From: Caenorhabditis elegans
Taxonomy: Eukaryota > Nematoda > Chromadorea > Rhabditida > Rhabditidae
Direction: 5' to 3'
DNA length: 64,000 bases
NCBI RefSeq assembly: GCF_000002985.6
Contig: NC_003283.11
Span: 2,604,001 to 2,668,000, forward strand
Part shown: piece by piece, positions 1-11,808 of the stretch
How the letters are laid out: each line of letters starts with the position of its first letter
Position numbering within the stretch: the stretch's first letter is position 1
Position numbers and translations under genes: made by a program
The notes under the pieces: model-generated
Told to the model about the DNA's origin: nothing
The model's input: only the letters and a program-made list of their open reading frames with translations
Database searches by the model: none

Positions 1-359
1 AAACATGAGAAAACGATTAAATCGCAATGGATGGGTCTCGCCGCGCTTTTCGAAAAATAAAGAAATAGTCGTATGTTCCTTTAAGTTGACCGTAGTAATA
101 TTGCTAAAAAAGTTTAAAACTTGTTTAAAACACAAAATTAAACAATGTTAAGCATAAATCATAAAAAAGAAATAGAAAAATAACCTATAACTAAAAGTTT
201 CTCGTCTACAGTAACCCGAATTTAAAGGCGCATACACTAATTTTTTCGGAAAATAAATGTTTTTTCGTCTAAAACGCTTGTTTTTAAACAGTTTTCGAAT
301 AAAAAAGAAGGCCTATTTGAACGCTAAAAATGTTTTTTTAAGTCCGAAAAATGGTCAAA

Positions 360-600
360 TATCACACGGGTTCTGGCCCTCCTCATTGAATTTTTCGCGC
401 TCCATTGACAATCGCCCGCCGGACAACGCGTGGGAAACTCGTGTACTCCACACGGACAAATACATTTAGTTTTACAACTAAAACCGAACCGCGACGCGAC
501 ACGCAACGCGTCGTAAATCTTCCCCAGATATGGCCGAGACAAAATGGCCTAGTTCGAAAAACTCTTCCATTTCAATTTATGAGGGAAGCCTGACATCCGT
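360..600 (+). repeat. Dispersed ~240-bp repeat (family X), copy 1
   Basis: GC-richer block within AT-rich DNA. It runs from a TTCTGGC-containing end through CCGCCGGACAACGCGTGGGA and CGCGACGCGACACGCAACGCG to a GGAAGCC end. Closely similar copies lie at about 33500-33745 (reverse), 34110-34235 (reverse, internally deleted), 48830-49040, 59455-59705 and 60090-60260 (reverse). The ends resemble a short inverted repeat, so it is probably a non-autonomous DNA element. Open frames inside it recur in every copy and are not genes. Confidence 0.75.
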
Positions 601-899
601 GATATCAAGTGGGCTAGCGGGAAAAAAATTGCTGGCCGAGTTTTTTTTCTAGGCCACGTTGTAAAATTTCCAATTCTTGGCATCAGGCCCCGCTTTTTGA
701 AAACAAAACTTCTTATTTTCAGAGCCTCCGCTAATTCGACCAATAAAAATGACACATTTGAAAAAGTTTCAGCGCTCTATTCTTTTTGCAGCCTTTTCAG
801 ACACCCGCTTCTAGATTTTTCTACTGGGGATTTTGTCGAAATGTTTACTCATGTCGGTTTAACCACAAAATGTTTTGTTTTTCTTTGTTCGGGGTAAAT

Positions 900-1370
900 T
901 TTGAAAAAATTGAATTCTGAAGAAAAAAAACGATCCGGAAACTGAAAATTCCAGTGAAACTGGAAAATTCGATTTTCCAAGTTTCAGATTCTTAAATTCT
1001 TTTTTTTTTTCAAATTTGTTTTTGATGCACCATATGAGCTCTTTTGGCATTTCCCACGTGACCGAGAAAAATAAAAAATTCGGCCACCCTCATAGAACAC
1101 AATTTTCCGTAAAATATTAGAATTAGAGATTTTTGTAGGTTTTTTTTTGGAAATCGCTGAAAAAATGGGGTGGGAAATTCAAATTTTCTGAGAAAACAGT
1201 TTTGCCACAAAATTCAAATTTTTGAAAAAAATGTTGACGAGAATTTTAAATTTTCTGGTAAACTTTTTTGGCGTAAAATTCAAATTTTCTGAGGAAACCT
1301 TTTGGGCGAGAGTTTCAATTTTATAGAGAAATAATCTGTGGCGGGAAGAAAATTTTGACATTCTCGTTAG
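900..1370. repeat. Degenerate AAATTYAAATTTTCTGAGAAA repeats
   Basis: Fuzzy tandem repeat of roughly 40-50 bp with a recurring pattern like aaattcaaattttctgagaa. The same pattern in opposite orientation fills intron 2 of the acr-17 gene. No coding signal. Confidence 0.5.
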
Positions 1371-1452
1371 CTTAATTAAAAATGGATTTAATTTGTGACC
1401 ACCAATTTTTATCTAACTTACATTAAGTTATATAACTTAAGTTTACAATGGC

Positions 1453-1677
1453 CTAGTTATCTCTCTTCCACGGCCGCATAGCAAAATCCAACCCATACGT
1501 TGCACCCAATTCCACGTCATCATCTGATGACTTTTCGTCTTGATCCTCCTTTTCCTCTTCCTTTTTACTCTAAAAACACAATTTCCGTTCTCATAGTGGC
1601 GCGGGGCGATCTTTTGTGATGATGCTTTCACATATATCCCATTCTCGCTTTTTTTTCATCCTTGTCTAGTGCTTTTT
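1453..1677 (-). CDS. Possible last two exons of an unidentified minus-strand gene
   Basis: Tentative. On the minus strand, a TTTTGCAG acceptor at 1678-1680 precedes a 46-nt open exon (1677-1632, lysine-rich, containing KDEKKARMGY). It is followed by a 62-64 nt intron starting GTGAAA. The final exon begins near 1567-1569 after TTTTTAGAG and runs to a TAG at 1453-1455. It encodes a charged tail with KKEEEKEDQDEKSSDDD, then GLDFAMRPWKRDN. The frame closes only if the acceptor is the second AG of AGAG. Upstream exons could lie between 1.7 and 3.4 kb; a minus-strand ATG at 3292-3294 followed by a glycine run is one candidate start, but I could not link it. The family is not recognised. It could instead be chance open frame in low-complexity DNA. 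Confidence 0.33.
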
Positions 1678-2519
1678 CTGCAAAATCCTTGGAATTTAAT
1701 CTTTGGGAGCAGATTTTTTGAAACAATTTTGATATCTTGAAAAAATTCGCCAAAATAAGATCCCGGACTCGGAAATGACACGGAACTTTGGATTTGAGAC
1801 TCGAAAACATATTTTTTAGTTCATTTCCCAGGAAACTCATGAGTGTACTTGTCCTAGAAAGCCGTGAGAAAACTCGAGAACAGTGGTTTGAGACGACGCA
1901 AAAATAGATGACGTCAGCGGGAACAGAAAGTTGAGAGTTCGAAAAATTAGCCCCACACACACACACACAGTCTCCCGGGCTGCGAATTGCGATAGAGCAC
2001 GTTTGCCGCGCATTGGCGCAGTTGGCCAATCAGTTGGGCCTCGTATTTTGTCGGCTGCTTAATAGCTCAATTAACCTTCAACAAATTATTGGGGCTGTAG
2101 GTAGGCAGGCACAGTTTCCTGAGAAGGCCTACGACTGCAAATCTACGAGTATTTTTCCATACTACGCTCACAACCGAAAAACAAAACAATCCAGTCATTC
2201 AGAAAAAAAAATTGATGAGAGCTCTTGAGAAAGAGCATAAAACAAGGCGAAGGTATCGAAGAACAATGTGCGCGAATAATTTTTTTTCGGGGCAGAACAT
2301 CTGAAGAGCGTTTATTTTTTACTCCATCATGACGTTTTTTTGAGTACTACGGTGTAAAAATATTTTATTAATTTGAAGAAGAGCATTTTTCAAAAAAAAG
2401 TGCAAGAAAATGTGTTTCAAGAACTATAAAGTGCCAAGATATGGGCGGAGCTTATTTCGGGATTGTTTTAAAATTGTTTTCAGTTAGTTCCTTTACTTAC
2501 CTTCAATACTATCATAGTT

Positions 2520-2945
2520 TGGAATGTTTTGTAGTTTTTAGTTTGTAGTATGTAGTTTGTAGATCGTTATTTGTACTTTATAGTTTGAAGCAAGTATCGG
2601 CAATGTTTTTGTTTCTATTTTTCAGTATTTTTCTAAAAATGTAATTTTAAAAAAATTAAAATCTGAAAATGTAACTTTTTTAAAGTCAGGAAAAAATGGG
2701 AAAAAACTAGTTCTTTGTAGTTTGTAGTGTGTTATTTGTAGTTTGAAGTTTGTACTTTCCATTTAGTGGTTTATAATGTACATGTTCACAAGTTTATAAT
2801 GTTCAGTATAATTTTTAGTTCGTTATGCTTACAATTAGTTTGTTGTTTCTAGTTTCTAGTTTCTAGTTTCTAGTTTGTAGTTTGTAGTTTGTAGTTTGTA
2901 GTATGTTGTTTGTAGTTTATAGTTTGTAGTATGTACTTTGTAGTC
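2520..2945 (+). repeat. TTTGTAG heptanucleotide arrays
   Basis: Interrupted tandem copies of TTTGTAG (GTAGTTT). The same heptamer recurs at 3073-3093, 12339-12400, 12950-13025, 13595-13850, 13930-13955 and 15990-16070, and as its complement CTACAAA at 10400-10425 and 10568-10612. Every later copy sits in an intron. No genic signal here. Confidence 0.8.
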
Positions 2946-3539
2946 TCAACCTTTGCTTTTTTTGTTTCTATTGCTAACAATTGTTTTCCAAAAACAGAAA
3001 TATAATTTTGAAACAATTAGGTGAAACAGGAATTTTCGAAAACTCAGAAAATTGGGAAAAAAGTATCTTTTGGTAGTTTGTAGTTTGTAGCTGTTCCTGG
3101 CAGAATTTTGTCGGAGTACTTTAAATGAAAAATTGGAAAAACCCCTGCAATTAAATTTTTTTGTCACCCATTTTTTGGTCATTGCATTTTCCATAGTATG
3201 ATCATATCCAAAAAATAATTTTCCTTCCCAAAAAAAAAATTGACTAAAAATTCAAAAAAGGGTCATCTGATCTACCACCACCACCCCCGTCCATGATAGC
3301 TCCCATTCAAAATTCGAAAGCTTCCTTCTCAAGCCTTTCAGACAAAAGAATTTTCGGCCATTTTCGCACGCTTAGATTTACTGCATTCTCGATTAGATGC
3401 CAGTTACCCACCCCGACTAAATCCTTTTCGTTTTTTTTTTTTTGGAAAAAGAGAAGTGTAAGAGGACTTGTATGAATTTACTGGCAGCTAGGTGCAATTC
3501 TAGAATAATTTTTTGGGTTTTGTAAAATGATGCTCTAGA

Positions 3540-4060
3540 ACTTTTTTTTAATTTTCAAAAGTGAGAATTTCCAGAAGCTTCCAGAATTTTTCCAAATTTT
3601 CCAAAAGTTTCCAACGTTCTTTGGGGTTTCTCAAAAACTTCCACAATTTTTCAATTTTTTTTTTGAATTTTTTTGAACGTTTTCTGTACTTTTGTATAGG
3701 TTCCCGTTCTTTCCAGACTTTTTTATTGAATTTTCCAAAAACATCCTAAAGTTTCTGTTACTTTCCAAAATTCCCAGACTTTTCAAAAAAATTGTTCGAA
3801 GATTTTTGAAGCTTTGACCAGTTTTTGACATTTCCGGAATTTTAGTTTTTTTTTTTAATTTCCAAAATGTACTATAATTTTTAGTGGTTTCCAGACCAAT
3901 TTCATCTTTTTCGAAATTTCCAAAAAATCCCAATTTTCAAAAATTTGTTTCGGTTGTTCCAATTTTTTCCAAATTTTCCAAAAAATTTTAATTTTCAGAA
4001 AGAGACTTTCAGAAGCTTTAAATTTCAACTTCCCAACCCCCGTAAAACTTTTTTTAAAAT
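3540..4060 (+). repeat. Fuzzy TTTTCCAAAA/TTCCAGAA tandem repeats
   Basis: AT-rich stretch made of variations on ttttccaaaa, ttccagaa and aattttcc. Open frames on both strands are low-complexity and overlap each other. I see no coding evidence. Confidence 0.5.
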
Positions 4061-4164
4061 TAAGTATTTTTTTTTACTTCGGAATGTCATATTTTTCCTG
4101 ATTTTTTAAATTTTTTTTTGGATTTTTATAAATTTCTAGAACATTTTCTTTTTCCCTCTCTTTT

Positions 4165-4276
4165 CTTCCCTAAACCCAGCCTAAGCCTAAGTTCAACGCT
4201 AAGTCTAAGCCTGGTCCTAAGCCTAAGCCTAAGTCCAAGCCTGAGCCTAAGCCTAAGACTAAGCCTATACCCTAAT
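4165..4276 (-). repeat. Degenerate interstitial telomere-like array (GCCTAA)n
   Basis: About 110 bp of CCTAAG/GCCTAA hexamers with substitutions. GCCTAA is the complement of the nematode telomere unit TTAGGC. It lies about 400 bp upstream of the acr-17 start. Two similar arrays are at 15303-15415 (opposite orientation) and 32597-32690. Confidence 0.85.
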
Positions 4277-4673
4277 TTTCCAATACTGCCAAAAAATTTC
4301 TGGCACTTTTTTGAAGACTCGTACTTTTCAGAATTTTTAAAAGTTTGGACTTTGCGCCAAAGAATTTTCCAAAAAAAAAATCCAAGATTTTTCCGTTGAA
4401 CAGTATAATTTGAATTTTGCGCCGAAATCTAGGCTCCACAAAAAATTTGTTAGCCTGTATCTCAAATTGTTTCCAACAGAAAATTTTCCATTTGACTTTT
4501 GGTTTTTTTCCCCGCTTTAACACAACGTGTGACATTGGAACCTTTTTTTGACAAATCGGTCCTCTGGTGACACTTTTTCCTCGGGTTTTGTGTTCTTTTT
4601 CTGGAGATTCATTCTTGTTTCAAATTTTTTTTGGGCAAATGTGAGACTTTTTCAGAAAAATTCAGCACCCAAT

Positions 4674-7600
4674 ATGATAAGCTTTCAACTTTTATTAAGG
4701 ATAGTGGTGCTGCATTTTTTAATGGTAAGTTTTCGGTTAATTTTTAATACTAATTATTATCAAAAAAATGTTTCAGGGACTTGCAATGGCTCAACAAAAA
4801 CAACTGATAAAATACTTGTTCAGGGACTATCATAAAGAATTAAGGTTTGAAGGAAAAATTTAAAGTAAATGAAAATTTGAGAACTAAAAACTAGTTTTGA
4901 ACTTTTCTCGAAAAAATTGTTTGAGAAAATTTAAATTTCTCGCCAGAATTTTTTTGAGCAATTTTGAAATTCCCGCCAAAATGTTGTCTGGGAAAATTTG
5001 AATTTCCAGTGAATATTTTGCGAAAATTTGAATTTCGCACTAAAGTGTTTTCTGAGAAAAGTTGAATTTCCAGTAAATATTTTCACAAAGAAAATTTTTA
5101 TTTCCCGGCAAAATTTTTTCTCAGAAAATTTGAATTTACCGGCAAAAAGTTGTCTCAAAAAATTTTAATTTCCCGCCAAAATTTTTTCTCAGAAAACTTG
5201 AATTTCCAGTCAATATTTTTTCAAAGAATATTTGAATTTCGCGCTGAAATGTTTTCTGAGAAATTTTGAATTTCTAGTCAATTTTTGTGAGAAAATTTAG
5301 ATTTGATTTTCCTGGCAGCATTTTCAAGTAATTTTGAAACTGGCACCAAATAAATTTAATGTGAGAAAATTAAAACTTCTCGGTAGCATTTTTTGAATAC
5401 TTCTGAAATTCGCGAAAAATTCTGCAAAATATTTTAAGTCATAAAAAATTCGATACGGTTAATGAATTTAATACGGTATATTATGGTCAATTTGACAAAA
5501 TAAAATATTTCAAACAATTTCCAGGCCAGTAAAAGACGAGTCAAGTGGTCCAACAAATGTCACAGTCCAATTATATTTCAAGCAAATTCAAAAAGTTCAC
5601 GAAAATGATCAAATAATCACCCTTTACTGCTGGATCGAAGAATATTGGCAGGATGAGTTTTTGACATGGAATCCATCAGATTTCGGGAACATTAAGTCAC
5701 TTCATGTTCCGTCGGAGATGATTTGGAAGCCAGATTTGCTAGTCTATAATAAGTAAGTTCGACCAATCAGCGTAGTTTGGTAGGGGCGTGGCTAAGCTCG
5801 CTTATTGGTCGGTGGTCTCTCGTTTACGCGCGAGTTTGAAATTGAATTCTACTCGTATGTTTTTTTAGCGCCAACATGAATATCAAGGAGAACGAAATGC
5901 AGACTAACGTTCAAATCGAGCATACGGGAAAGATTTCACTTTTTCGGTATTTTTTCTTGTAAAATCTCATAATTCAGATTTTTTCCAGAGCAATAATCAC
6001 AGATATCACTTGCGACTTACAAATGGAAAAATTTCCATATGATCAGCAAATTTGTTTCATAATGTTGGCGTCCTGGTCCTACGATGGGTCTCAGATTATG
6101 CTGAACACAGCCGAGCAGCCGACGGAGGCGCCGCTGGATATTAAGAATACGTAAGTTCTGCGGTGGTAGGCAGCCTACTTGAATGCCTACTGCATTTTCT
6201 TGTGTCGTCTGTATCAGGGTGAGCGGCAATTGCTGTTCGGCAAATTTTTTTGTCGGCAAATCCGGCAAAAATGCAATTTGCCGGTCTGCCGATTCGCCAA
6301 AATTTTTACATACCGGCTATTTGCAGGATTGACAATTTGCCAGAAATTTTCATTTTCGACAAATTGCCGATTGGCCGGAAATTTTTAAAGGGATTTTTTA
6401 TAAGACGGACCCAATTAAAACTGTGTCTTTTCTAATTTTGTTTCCAGTTTTATTTATATATTTTCATAGAAGTTGATTAATTTTCAAAATAAATGTAGGA
6501 ACATTAATAGGATGCGTACAACTTTGCCTACTGAAATTGAAATTCTAAAATTTCCAAAAAAAAAACAAACTTTTTACCACAATTTTCCGTTTTTCCGGCA
6601 GAATCGGCAAATCGGCAATTTGCCGGTTTGCCGATTTGCCGCAAATTTTGAATTCCGGCTATTTGCCGATTTGCAAGAAATTCTCAATTCTGGCAATTTG
6701 CCGATTTTCGATTTGCCGAAAATTTTCAATTCCGGCAATTTGCCGATTTTTGATTTGCCGAAAATTTTCAATTCTGGCAATTTGCCGATTTTCGATTTGC
6801 CGGAAATTTTAAGTTTCGGCAATTTGCCAGTTTGCCGGAAAATTTCAATTTCAGCATATTGCCGATAAGCGATTTGCCGGAAATTTTCTATATCGGCAAT
6901 TTGTCGAATTGCGATTTGCCGATTTGCTAAAAATTTCAATTCCGGCAATTTGGCGATTCGTCGAAAATTTCAATTCCGGCAACTTGCCGATTTGTCGATT
7001 TGCCGAAAAACATTGCTTGCCGCCAACCCCTTATCTGTATGCTAAAAGCCGAATGGTAGTGTTGAGCGTCCGACATTTCCCGGGTTGCGAGTCTCGTGCA
7101 GAACAATTTTTTTTAACTGGGCCTGTAAAATGTCGTCTGCTTTTAAATCCCACCTACTTGGTCGTCGCCTATTGATGCATTTTTCCAGAACAAACCTTGC
7201 AATTCTCAACCACTACATCCCAAATATGGAGTGGAAATTGGTCGATTTCCGATATCGCAACAATCTCAAGTACTACGATTGTTGCCCAAACCCGTACCCT
7301 GACATTTCATACTTTTTCGCGATTAAACGAAATCCGAGCTATTACCTGTTCACGCTGATCATACCGTCGGCATTCATCACCATAGTCACAGTGATCGGAT
7401 TTTTCACCCCGCACTCATCGACCGGAGAGAATACGGAAAAAGTCAGTCTAGGAGTCACTGCACTGCTCTCACTGGCTATTATTTGTAAGTTTTTAGGGAC
7501 CCGTCTTTTGTCGGCTGCTATTTCGTACAAAACAATAGCGCCTCACGACAGCGGGTCTTTGCCGCAGCGCCCGACAATTTTCGGGTCGTGTCGTGAATTA

Positions 7601-10600
7601 GACCGATGGCCGGCGAATGCGCAGCTGCTACACATCACACGGGCATACTCAAAAATTTTTTAAAAAATAGGGAGAAACGAGGTTTTTCACTGCATCGCGT
7701 GCGAAAAAGTCTGCATTTTCGCGTGACGGTGTTTGCGCAAAATACGCCAAGCTGGATGCAAGTGCATCACAGACAGGGTTCAAACTAATAATATTTACAG
7801 TAATGATGGTGTCCGACAAACTACCGGCAACATCAAATTCGGTGCCTCTTCTCGGGCAATATTACATTGGACTGATCTTCATCATGTTCTTGGCCACATA
7901 TTGCACCACATTCACATTAGGAATACAGATGCAGGGAAATGCGGTGAGACTTTTTTAGCTGTACTCAGATATCTATACCCGGAGTGGGCGGCAATTGCCA
8001 AATTGCCGATTTGCCGATTTGTCGGAAATTTTGATTTCCGACAAACTGCCGATTTGCCGATTTGCCGGAAATTTTCAATTCCGGCAATTTGTCGATTTGC
8101 CGGAAATGTTCAAATCCGACAATTTGTCGATTTGCCGGAAATTTTGAATTTCGGAAAATTGCCGATTTGCCGATTTGCCGGAAATTTTGAATTTCGGAGA
8201 ATTGCTGGTTTGCCGATTTGCCGGAAATTTGTCGGATTGCCGATTTGCCGGAAATTTTCAATTTCGACATTTTGCCGATTTTCGGTCTAGATTTCGGTCT
8301 AGATTGATCTCGCTATAAAATAGTTGACGAACTTTAGATTTGCCGGAAATTTTCAATTTCGACATTTTGCCGACTTATTTGCCGGAAATGTTTAAATCCC
8401 GCAATTTGCCGATTTGCCGGAAATGTTCAAATCCCGCAATTTGCCGATTTGCCGATTTGCCGGAATTTTTCAATTCCAGCAATTTGCCGATTTCCCGGAA
8501 ACCGGTCAAACAGTGCCGCACAGAAAAGAGGCGGAGCGTAATTTTGCAACCCTGCGGCACGGTTTTTTCTTCCTTTTTTTCTCCTATTTGCAGTTTTTTA
8601 TAGATTTTTTTAAAATAAAGTTTCGATTTAACTTGTTTGAATTTTTTCGCAAAGAAATACTATCCAACTTAATTACAAAAGTTAAATTCGAAAAAAAAAG
8701 AATAAAACAAGTAAAATCGAAATTTTATTTTAAAAAATCAACAAAATAGGAGGGAAAACCGTGCCGCAGAGTTGCGAAATTGCGCTCCGCCTCTTTTTCT
8801 GCGCGACGTCAGAATTTACGCGTTTCAGGGTCGCCCGATAACCCGTCGCCTCCGATCCTTCCTCCTCTCAATTCGAATGAATCGGAACTCGTTTGTCCAG
8901 TGGTTTTTCGGGCGGGAGCTCATGAATACCCAGGAGAGCATCAAGATGAGACTGAAAAAATATGTAAGTGTAAATTTATACCTTCACTGCACGTGGTGTC
9001 AAAATGCCTCATTTTGGTTTGATCTCCGAGAAATGCGGGAGAAGAGACGCAGACTTTTCAACTGATTACGCATGGTTAAGAGTGTGCTGACGTCACGGAA
9101 AAATTAGCGCATTTTTTGTAGATCAAATCGCAAAGAGACAACCCACGTGGTGCCAGACTGTCTTAATATAGTTTGATCTACCAAAAATGCGGGAATTTTT
9201 TATCAGAAAAATTGTGACGTCATCACGCTCTTATTATTAGCCATACGAAATCAGATGAGATGTCTACGTCTCACCTCCCGCATTTTTTGTAGATCACGCC
9301 GTGATGGGACAGTCTCTTACCACATGACAACCTGAAACCACGTGTCACTGTCCAATTTGTCACGCGTCCTTGTACCGTAATTTCGGCACCAACGAACTTG
9401 TCCCATCCCATTTCATCGTTTTTTTCCCGAAAATTATTCACACACTCAGCTTTGAGCATGTTTTTTCAATTTTTTATACAGGACAAATTGTCGGAGCTGA
9501 AGAAAAAGTTTGCCAATGGATTTGTGCAGTTTCAGCAAAAATTGCTGAAAACCGACGAGCCTAAGGTAAGGTTTTTGTGTGCGTTTTTTTTTGGTTATGC
9601 ACCACCATTTTTCACCACGGGAATGGTTGTTCAGTTCTATTTGTGCATGCTACTTTTTTGCAACGGTAACAATTTCACACGAGGTGTCAGAGTGTCTCAT
9701 TTCGGCTTGATCTATGTTGATCTACAAAAAATGCGGCAGAGTTCTCAACTGTTTTCGCATGGTTAAGAACGTGCTGACGTCACCTTTTTTGGGCAAAAAA
9801 AATCCCTCATTTTTAGTAGATCAACTCGTAATGGGACAGCCTAGCACCACGTGAATTGCAGAAGATTTATTTTTTTCAGACACATTTTCAGTTGAAAATA
9901 TTGTGTGAAACTGAACTATATAAGTTTTTTTCGGTTCTCAGCAAGATATAGTTCTTATAGTTTACCAATTTACCTTTCAGCACAACAAGACCGCTTCGCT
10001 CATCGAGCAAGAGTCTATAGATAGCTCGAAGCTTCTGGATCCGGCAATGTACAATGTGGTGGTGGATGTGTTGAGTTCTGTGCAATCGATTCGGCAGGAT
10101 TTGACGTCACAGGAGCATTTGAAGAGGATAAGAAAGGAATGGCAGATGCTTGCAAGGTAATCGCTACGAGACCCAACGCTACGAGACCCTGCGCTACAAA
10201 GCCTATCGCGGTAGATCAGAAGACCTTTTCTGAATATTTAATCAATTTTATTGGGGGGGGGGGGGGGGGAGCAAAATAATTTTTTGCACATGATCATCTG
10301 AAAAATGCAATGACCAAAAAATTGGTGGCAAAAATTTAATTGCAGGGGCTTTTTCATTTTTTCCTTTTGTGCGTTCCAACGAATTCTGGCAGGAAAATTA
10401 GAAACTACAAACTACAAACTACAATAAACTAGTTTTTTTTTCCAAATTTTCCTGTGTTTTCGAAAATTACTGTTACGAGTTAAAAACATCTAAAAATTAA
10501 GAATTTCGTATTTCCATTTTCAGAAAAATCTTGAAAAATAGAAAAAAAAAACATTGCCGATACTTGCTACAAACTATAAACTACAAACTACAAACTACAA

Positions 10601-11197
10601 ACTACAATAAACTAGTTTTTCCCAACTTTCCTGATTTTTCGAAAATCACTGATTTAAAAAAGTTTCAAAATGAAATTGGTGAGACCGATCGTGGTGAGAC
10701 CCATCGTGATGAGACCCATCGTGGTGAGACCCTTCGTCTCGAGTCCTTTCCCTAAAACACATGGTGTCAAAATGTCCCATTTTGATTTGATCTTCGAGAA
10801 ATGCGGGAGATGAGACGCAGACTTTTCAACTGATTTCGCATGGTTAAGAGTGTGCTGACGTCACGTTTTTCTGGTGGGAAAATTTCCGCATTTTTTGTAG
10901 ATCAAACCGCAATGAGACAGCCCCACCAAAAAAAACAGCCATCGTTTAGACCCTGCGCTACAGGACCCATCGTGACGAGGCGCAGCACCACTAGAGCTAG
11001 ATCCGTGAGGCCCATTGCTACCACACCCTACGTTTTAATTTTTGACACAACTAATTGAGAAATGTTTCAGAATGCTCGAAAAAATCATAATGTGGATATT
11101 CATCATTTCCACAGTCGCATTTGCGTCCTTCATGCTCTACGACACCCAGGATCCGCCGATTATCACAAATGAAGTTATGCGTTCAAAATCCACGTGA
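4674..11197 (+). CDS. acr-17: Nicotinic acetylcholine receptor alpha-type subunit (acr-17)
   Basis: Cys-loop ligand-gated cation channel subunit acting at the plasma membrane. Eleven exons join to 515 codons: 4674-4724, 4777-4844, 5525-5752, 5869-5946, 5989-6150, 7189-7484, 7801-7943, 8829-8963, 9482-9565, 9981-10156, 11071-11197. Visible features: signal peptide (about 1-22), ligand-binding domain with a Cys-loop of 13 residues between C150 and C164, vicinal cysteines C227-C228 in a Y-D-C-C motif (alpha-type loop C), TM1 about 247-268, TM2 about 280-298 (EKVSLGVTALLSL), TM3 about 312-335, a cytoplasmic loop, and TM4 about 478-496. A TTTTTCAG at 4648-4655 could be a trans-splice acceptor; AATAAA lies at 11232-11237. 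Large introns 5, 7 and 10 hold MITEs and arrays. The name acr-17 rests on remembering it beside a MOSC gene on chromosome V; the family call is secure. Confidence 0.9.
4860..5440 (+). repeat. Tandem fuzzy repeats in acr-17 intron 2
   Basis: About a dozen units of roughly 45 bp resembling gaatttcccgccaaaatttt followed by tctgagaaaa. They fill most of intron 2. No other feature is seen in it. Confidence 0.65.
6215..7032. mobile_element. hAT-type palindromic MITE with 8-bp target duplication
   Basis: Begins CAGGGTGAGCGGCAATTGC and ends GCTTGCCGCCAACCCCTT. It is flanked by GTCTGTAT (6207-6214) and ATCTGTAT (7033-7040), an 8-bp near-perfect direct repeat. CAGGG-type ends with 8-bp duplications are the signature of hAT transposons. 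The interior is arrays of cggcaaattgccgatttgcc units (period about 42 bp) that give long spurious ORFs on both strands. It occupies most of acr-17 intron 5. Confidence 0.75.
7975..8510. repeat. GCCGATTTGCCGGAAATTT tandem array
   Basis: Starts GGAGTGGGCGGCAATTGCC and continues as tandem units of TTGCCGATTTGCCGGAAATTTTCAA type within acr-17 intron 7. It has only one recognisable hAT-like end, so it looks like a truncated or expanded derivative of the palindromic family. Confidence 0.7.
8513..8813. repeat. Long hairpin ending 15 bp before acr-17 exon 8
   Basis: Left arm GTGCCGCACAGAAAAGAGGC and onward pairs with a right arm ending CTCCGCCTCTTTTTCTGCGC. Inner AT-rich arms (aataaagtttcgattta versus aaatcgaaattttatttt) also pair. 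Each arm is about 140 bp. In RNA this would fold into a long stem immediately upstream of the exon 8 acceptor. Confidence 0.75.
8990..9148. mobile_element. CACGTG/TGACGTCA palindromic MITE, copy a
   Basis: Ends are CACGTGGTGTC and its inverse. Inner inverted repeats are TTTGATCTnCnAnAAATGCGGGA and GCATTTTTTGTAGATCAAA, with a central CTGACGTCAC. It lies in acr-17 intron 8. Confidence 0.75.
9149..9330. mobile_element. CACGTG/TGACGTCA palindromic MITE, copy b
   Basis: Same family directly abutting copy a: TTTGATCTACCAAAAATGCGG, then GTGACGTCATCACGC, then CCCGCATTTTTTGTAGATCA. Confidence 0.7.
9677..9853. mobile_element. CACGTG/TGACGTCA palindromic MITE, copy c
   Basis: GAGGTGTCAGAGTGTCTCATT at the left end, GCTGACGTCACC in the centre, CTAGCACCACGTG at the right end. 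It lies in acr-17 intron 9. Confidence 0.75.
10253..10269 (+). repeat. Mono-G tract of 17
   Basis: Uninterrupted run of 17 G in acr-17 intron 10. Comparable tracts are at 59617-59633 (17 G) and 62460-62473 (14 C). Such tracts can form G-quadruplexes. Confidence 0.95.
10670..11035 (+). repeat. GAGACCCATCGTGGT minisatellite pieces around a CACGTG-family MITE
   Basis: Units of about 15 bp (GAGACCCATCGTGGT and variants) at 10680-10745 and 10945-11030, split by a MITE of the CACGTG family at about 10757-10926. Related units also occur at 10160-10210. The same minisatellite forms a larger array at 14584-14906 downstream of the MOSC gene. Confidence 0.75.
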
Positions 11198-11231
11198 TAA
11201 GTGAATCTCGACATATTCATTAATGTACATA

Positions 11232-11237
11232 AATAAA
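11232..11237 (+). terminator. AATAAA polyadenylation signal of acr-17
   Basis: AATAAA 34 nt after the TGA stop, in the expected position for nematode 3' end formation. Confidence 0.6.
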
Positions 11238-11631
11238 GTATTGATTCTTAATCTTTACATTCATCGAACATATTGATAAGAAAAGTCATCACTAATATGA
11301 AATACATTTTTTTGAAAAAAAAACGTAATTCTAAATTGGTTCTGAATTTTCTGAAATTTCTTGTCTTTTTCCGGCCCTACATTGTGTTTTGACCTCCCCA
11401 TGTGTTGAACGGGTGCCTACAAAATACACTTTCGTGACGTCACTTCTTTTTGTCAGCAACTATATGAGAGAGTCAGGGAATGGAGGAGACGCCGACAATG
11501 AGGCAGAAATAGGTTGTAGATAGTGGGGGGTCGGTCAGCAGGTTTGTTTGTCCCATTTTGTGTTGTTTTTTTCTATTAATTCTCCCTGCTGTTCTCTTTT
11601 TTTTAAATATTTTTTTTGCAAAATCACTATT

Positions 11632-11780
11632 AGTTGTCCCTTTCCGTTTTGATCTACAAAAAAAGCGGGAATTTTTTGGATAAACCTTCGGATAAACCGA
11701 AATTAGTTGAGAACTCTGCCGCATTTTTCGTAGATCAACGTAGATCAAGCCTGAATGAGACACTCTGACACCACCACGTG
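11632..11780. mobile_element. CACGTG-family MITE, partial copy
   Basis: CCGTTTTGATCTACAAAAAA at the left, GTAGATCAAGCCTGAATGAG and a CCACCACGTG end at the right. The central TGACGTCA is missing. It ends 29 bp before the MOSC gene ATG. Confidence 0.65.
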
Positions 11781-11808
11781 CTATTTCAGAAGAACCCGAA
11801 TTTTCAAA

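Noticed and set aside
6574..6948. Overlapping long ORFs with NLPICRKF/KLPELKI peptides here and at about 8 kb, 36-37 kb, 40 kb, 45-46 kb, 51 kb and 57-58 kb
   Set aside because: All are translations of the cggcaaat/ttgccg tandem arrays, open in several frames on both strands.
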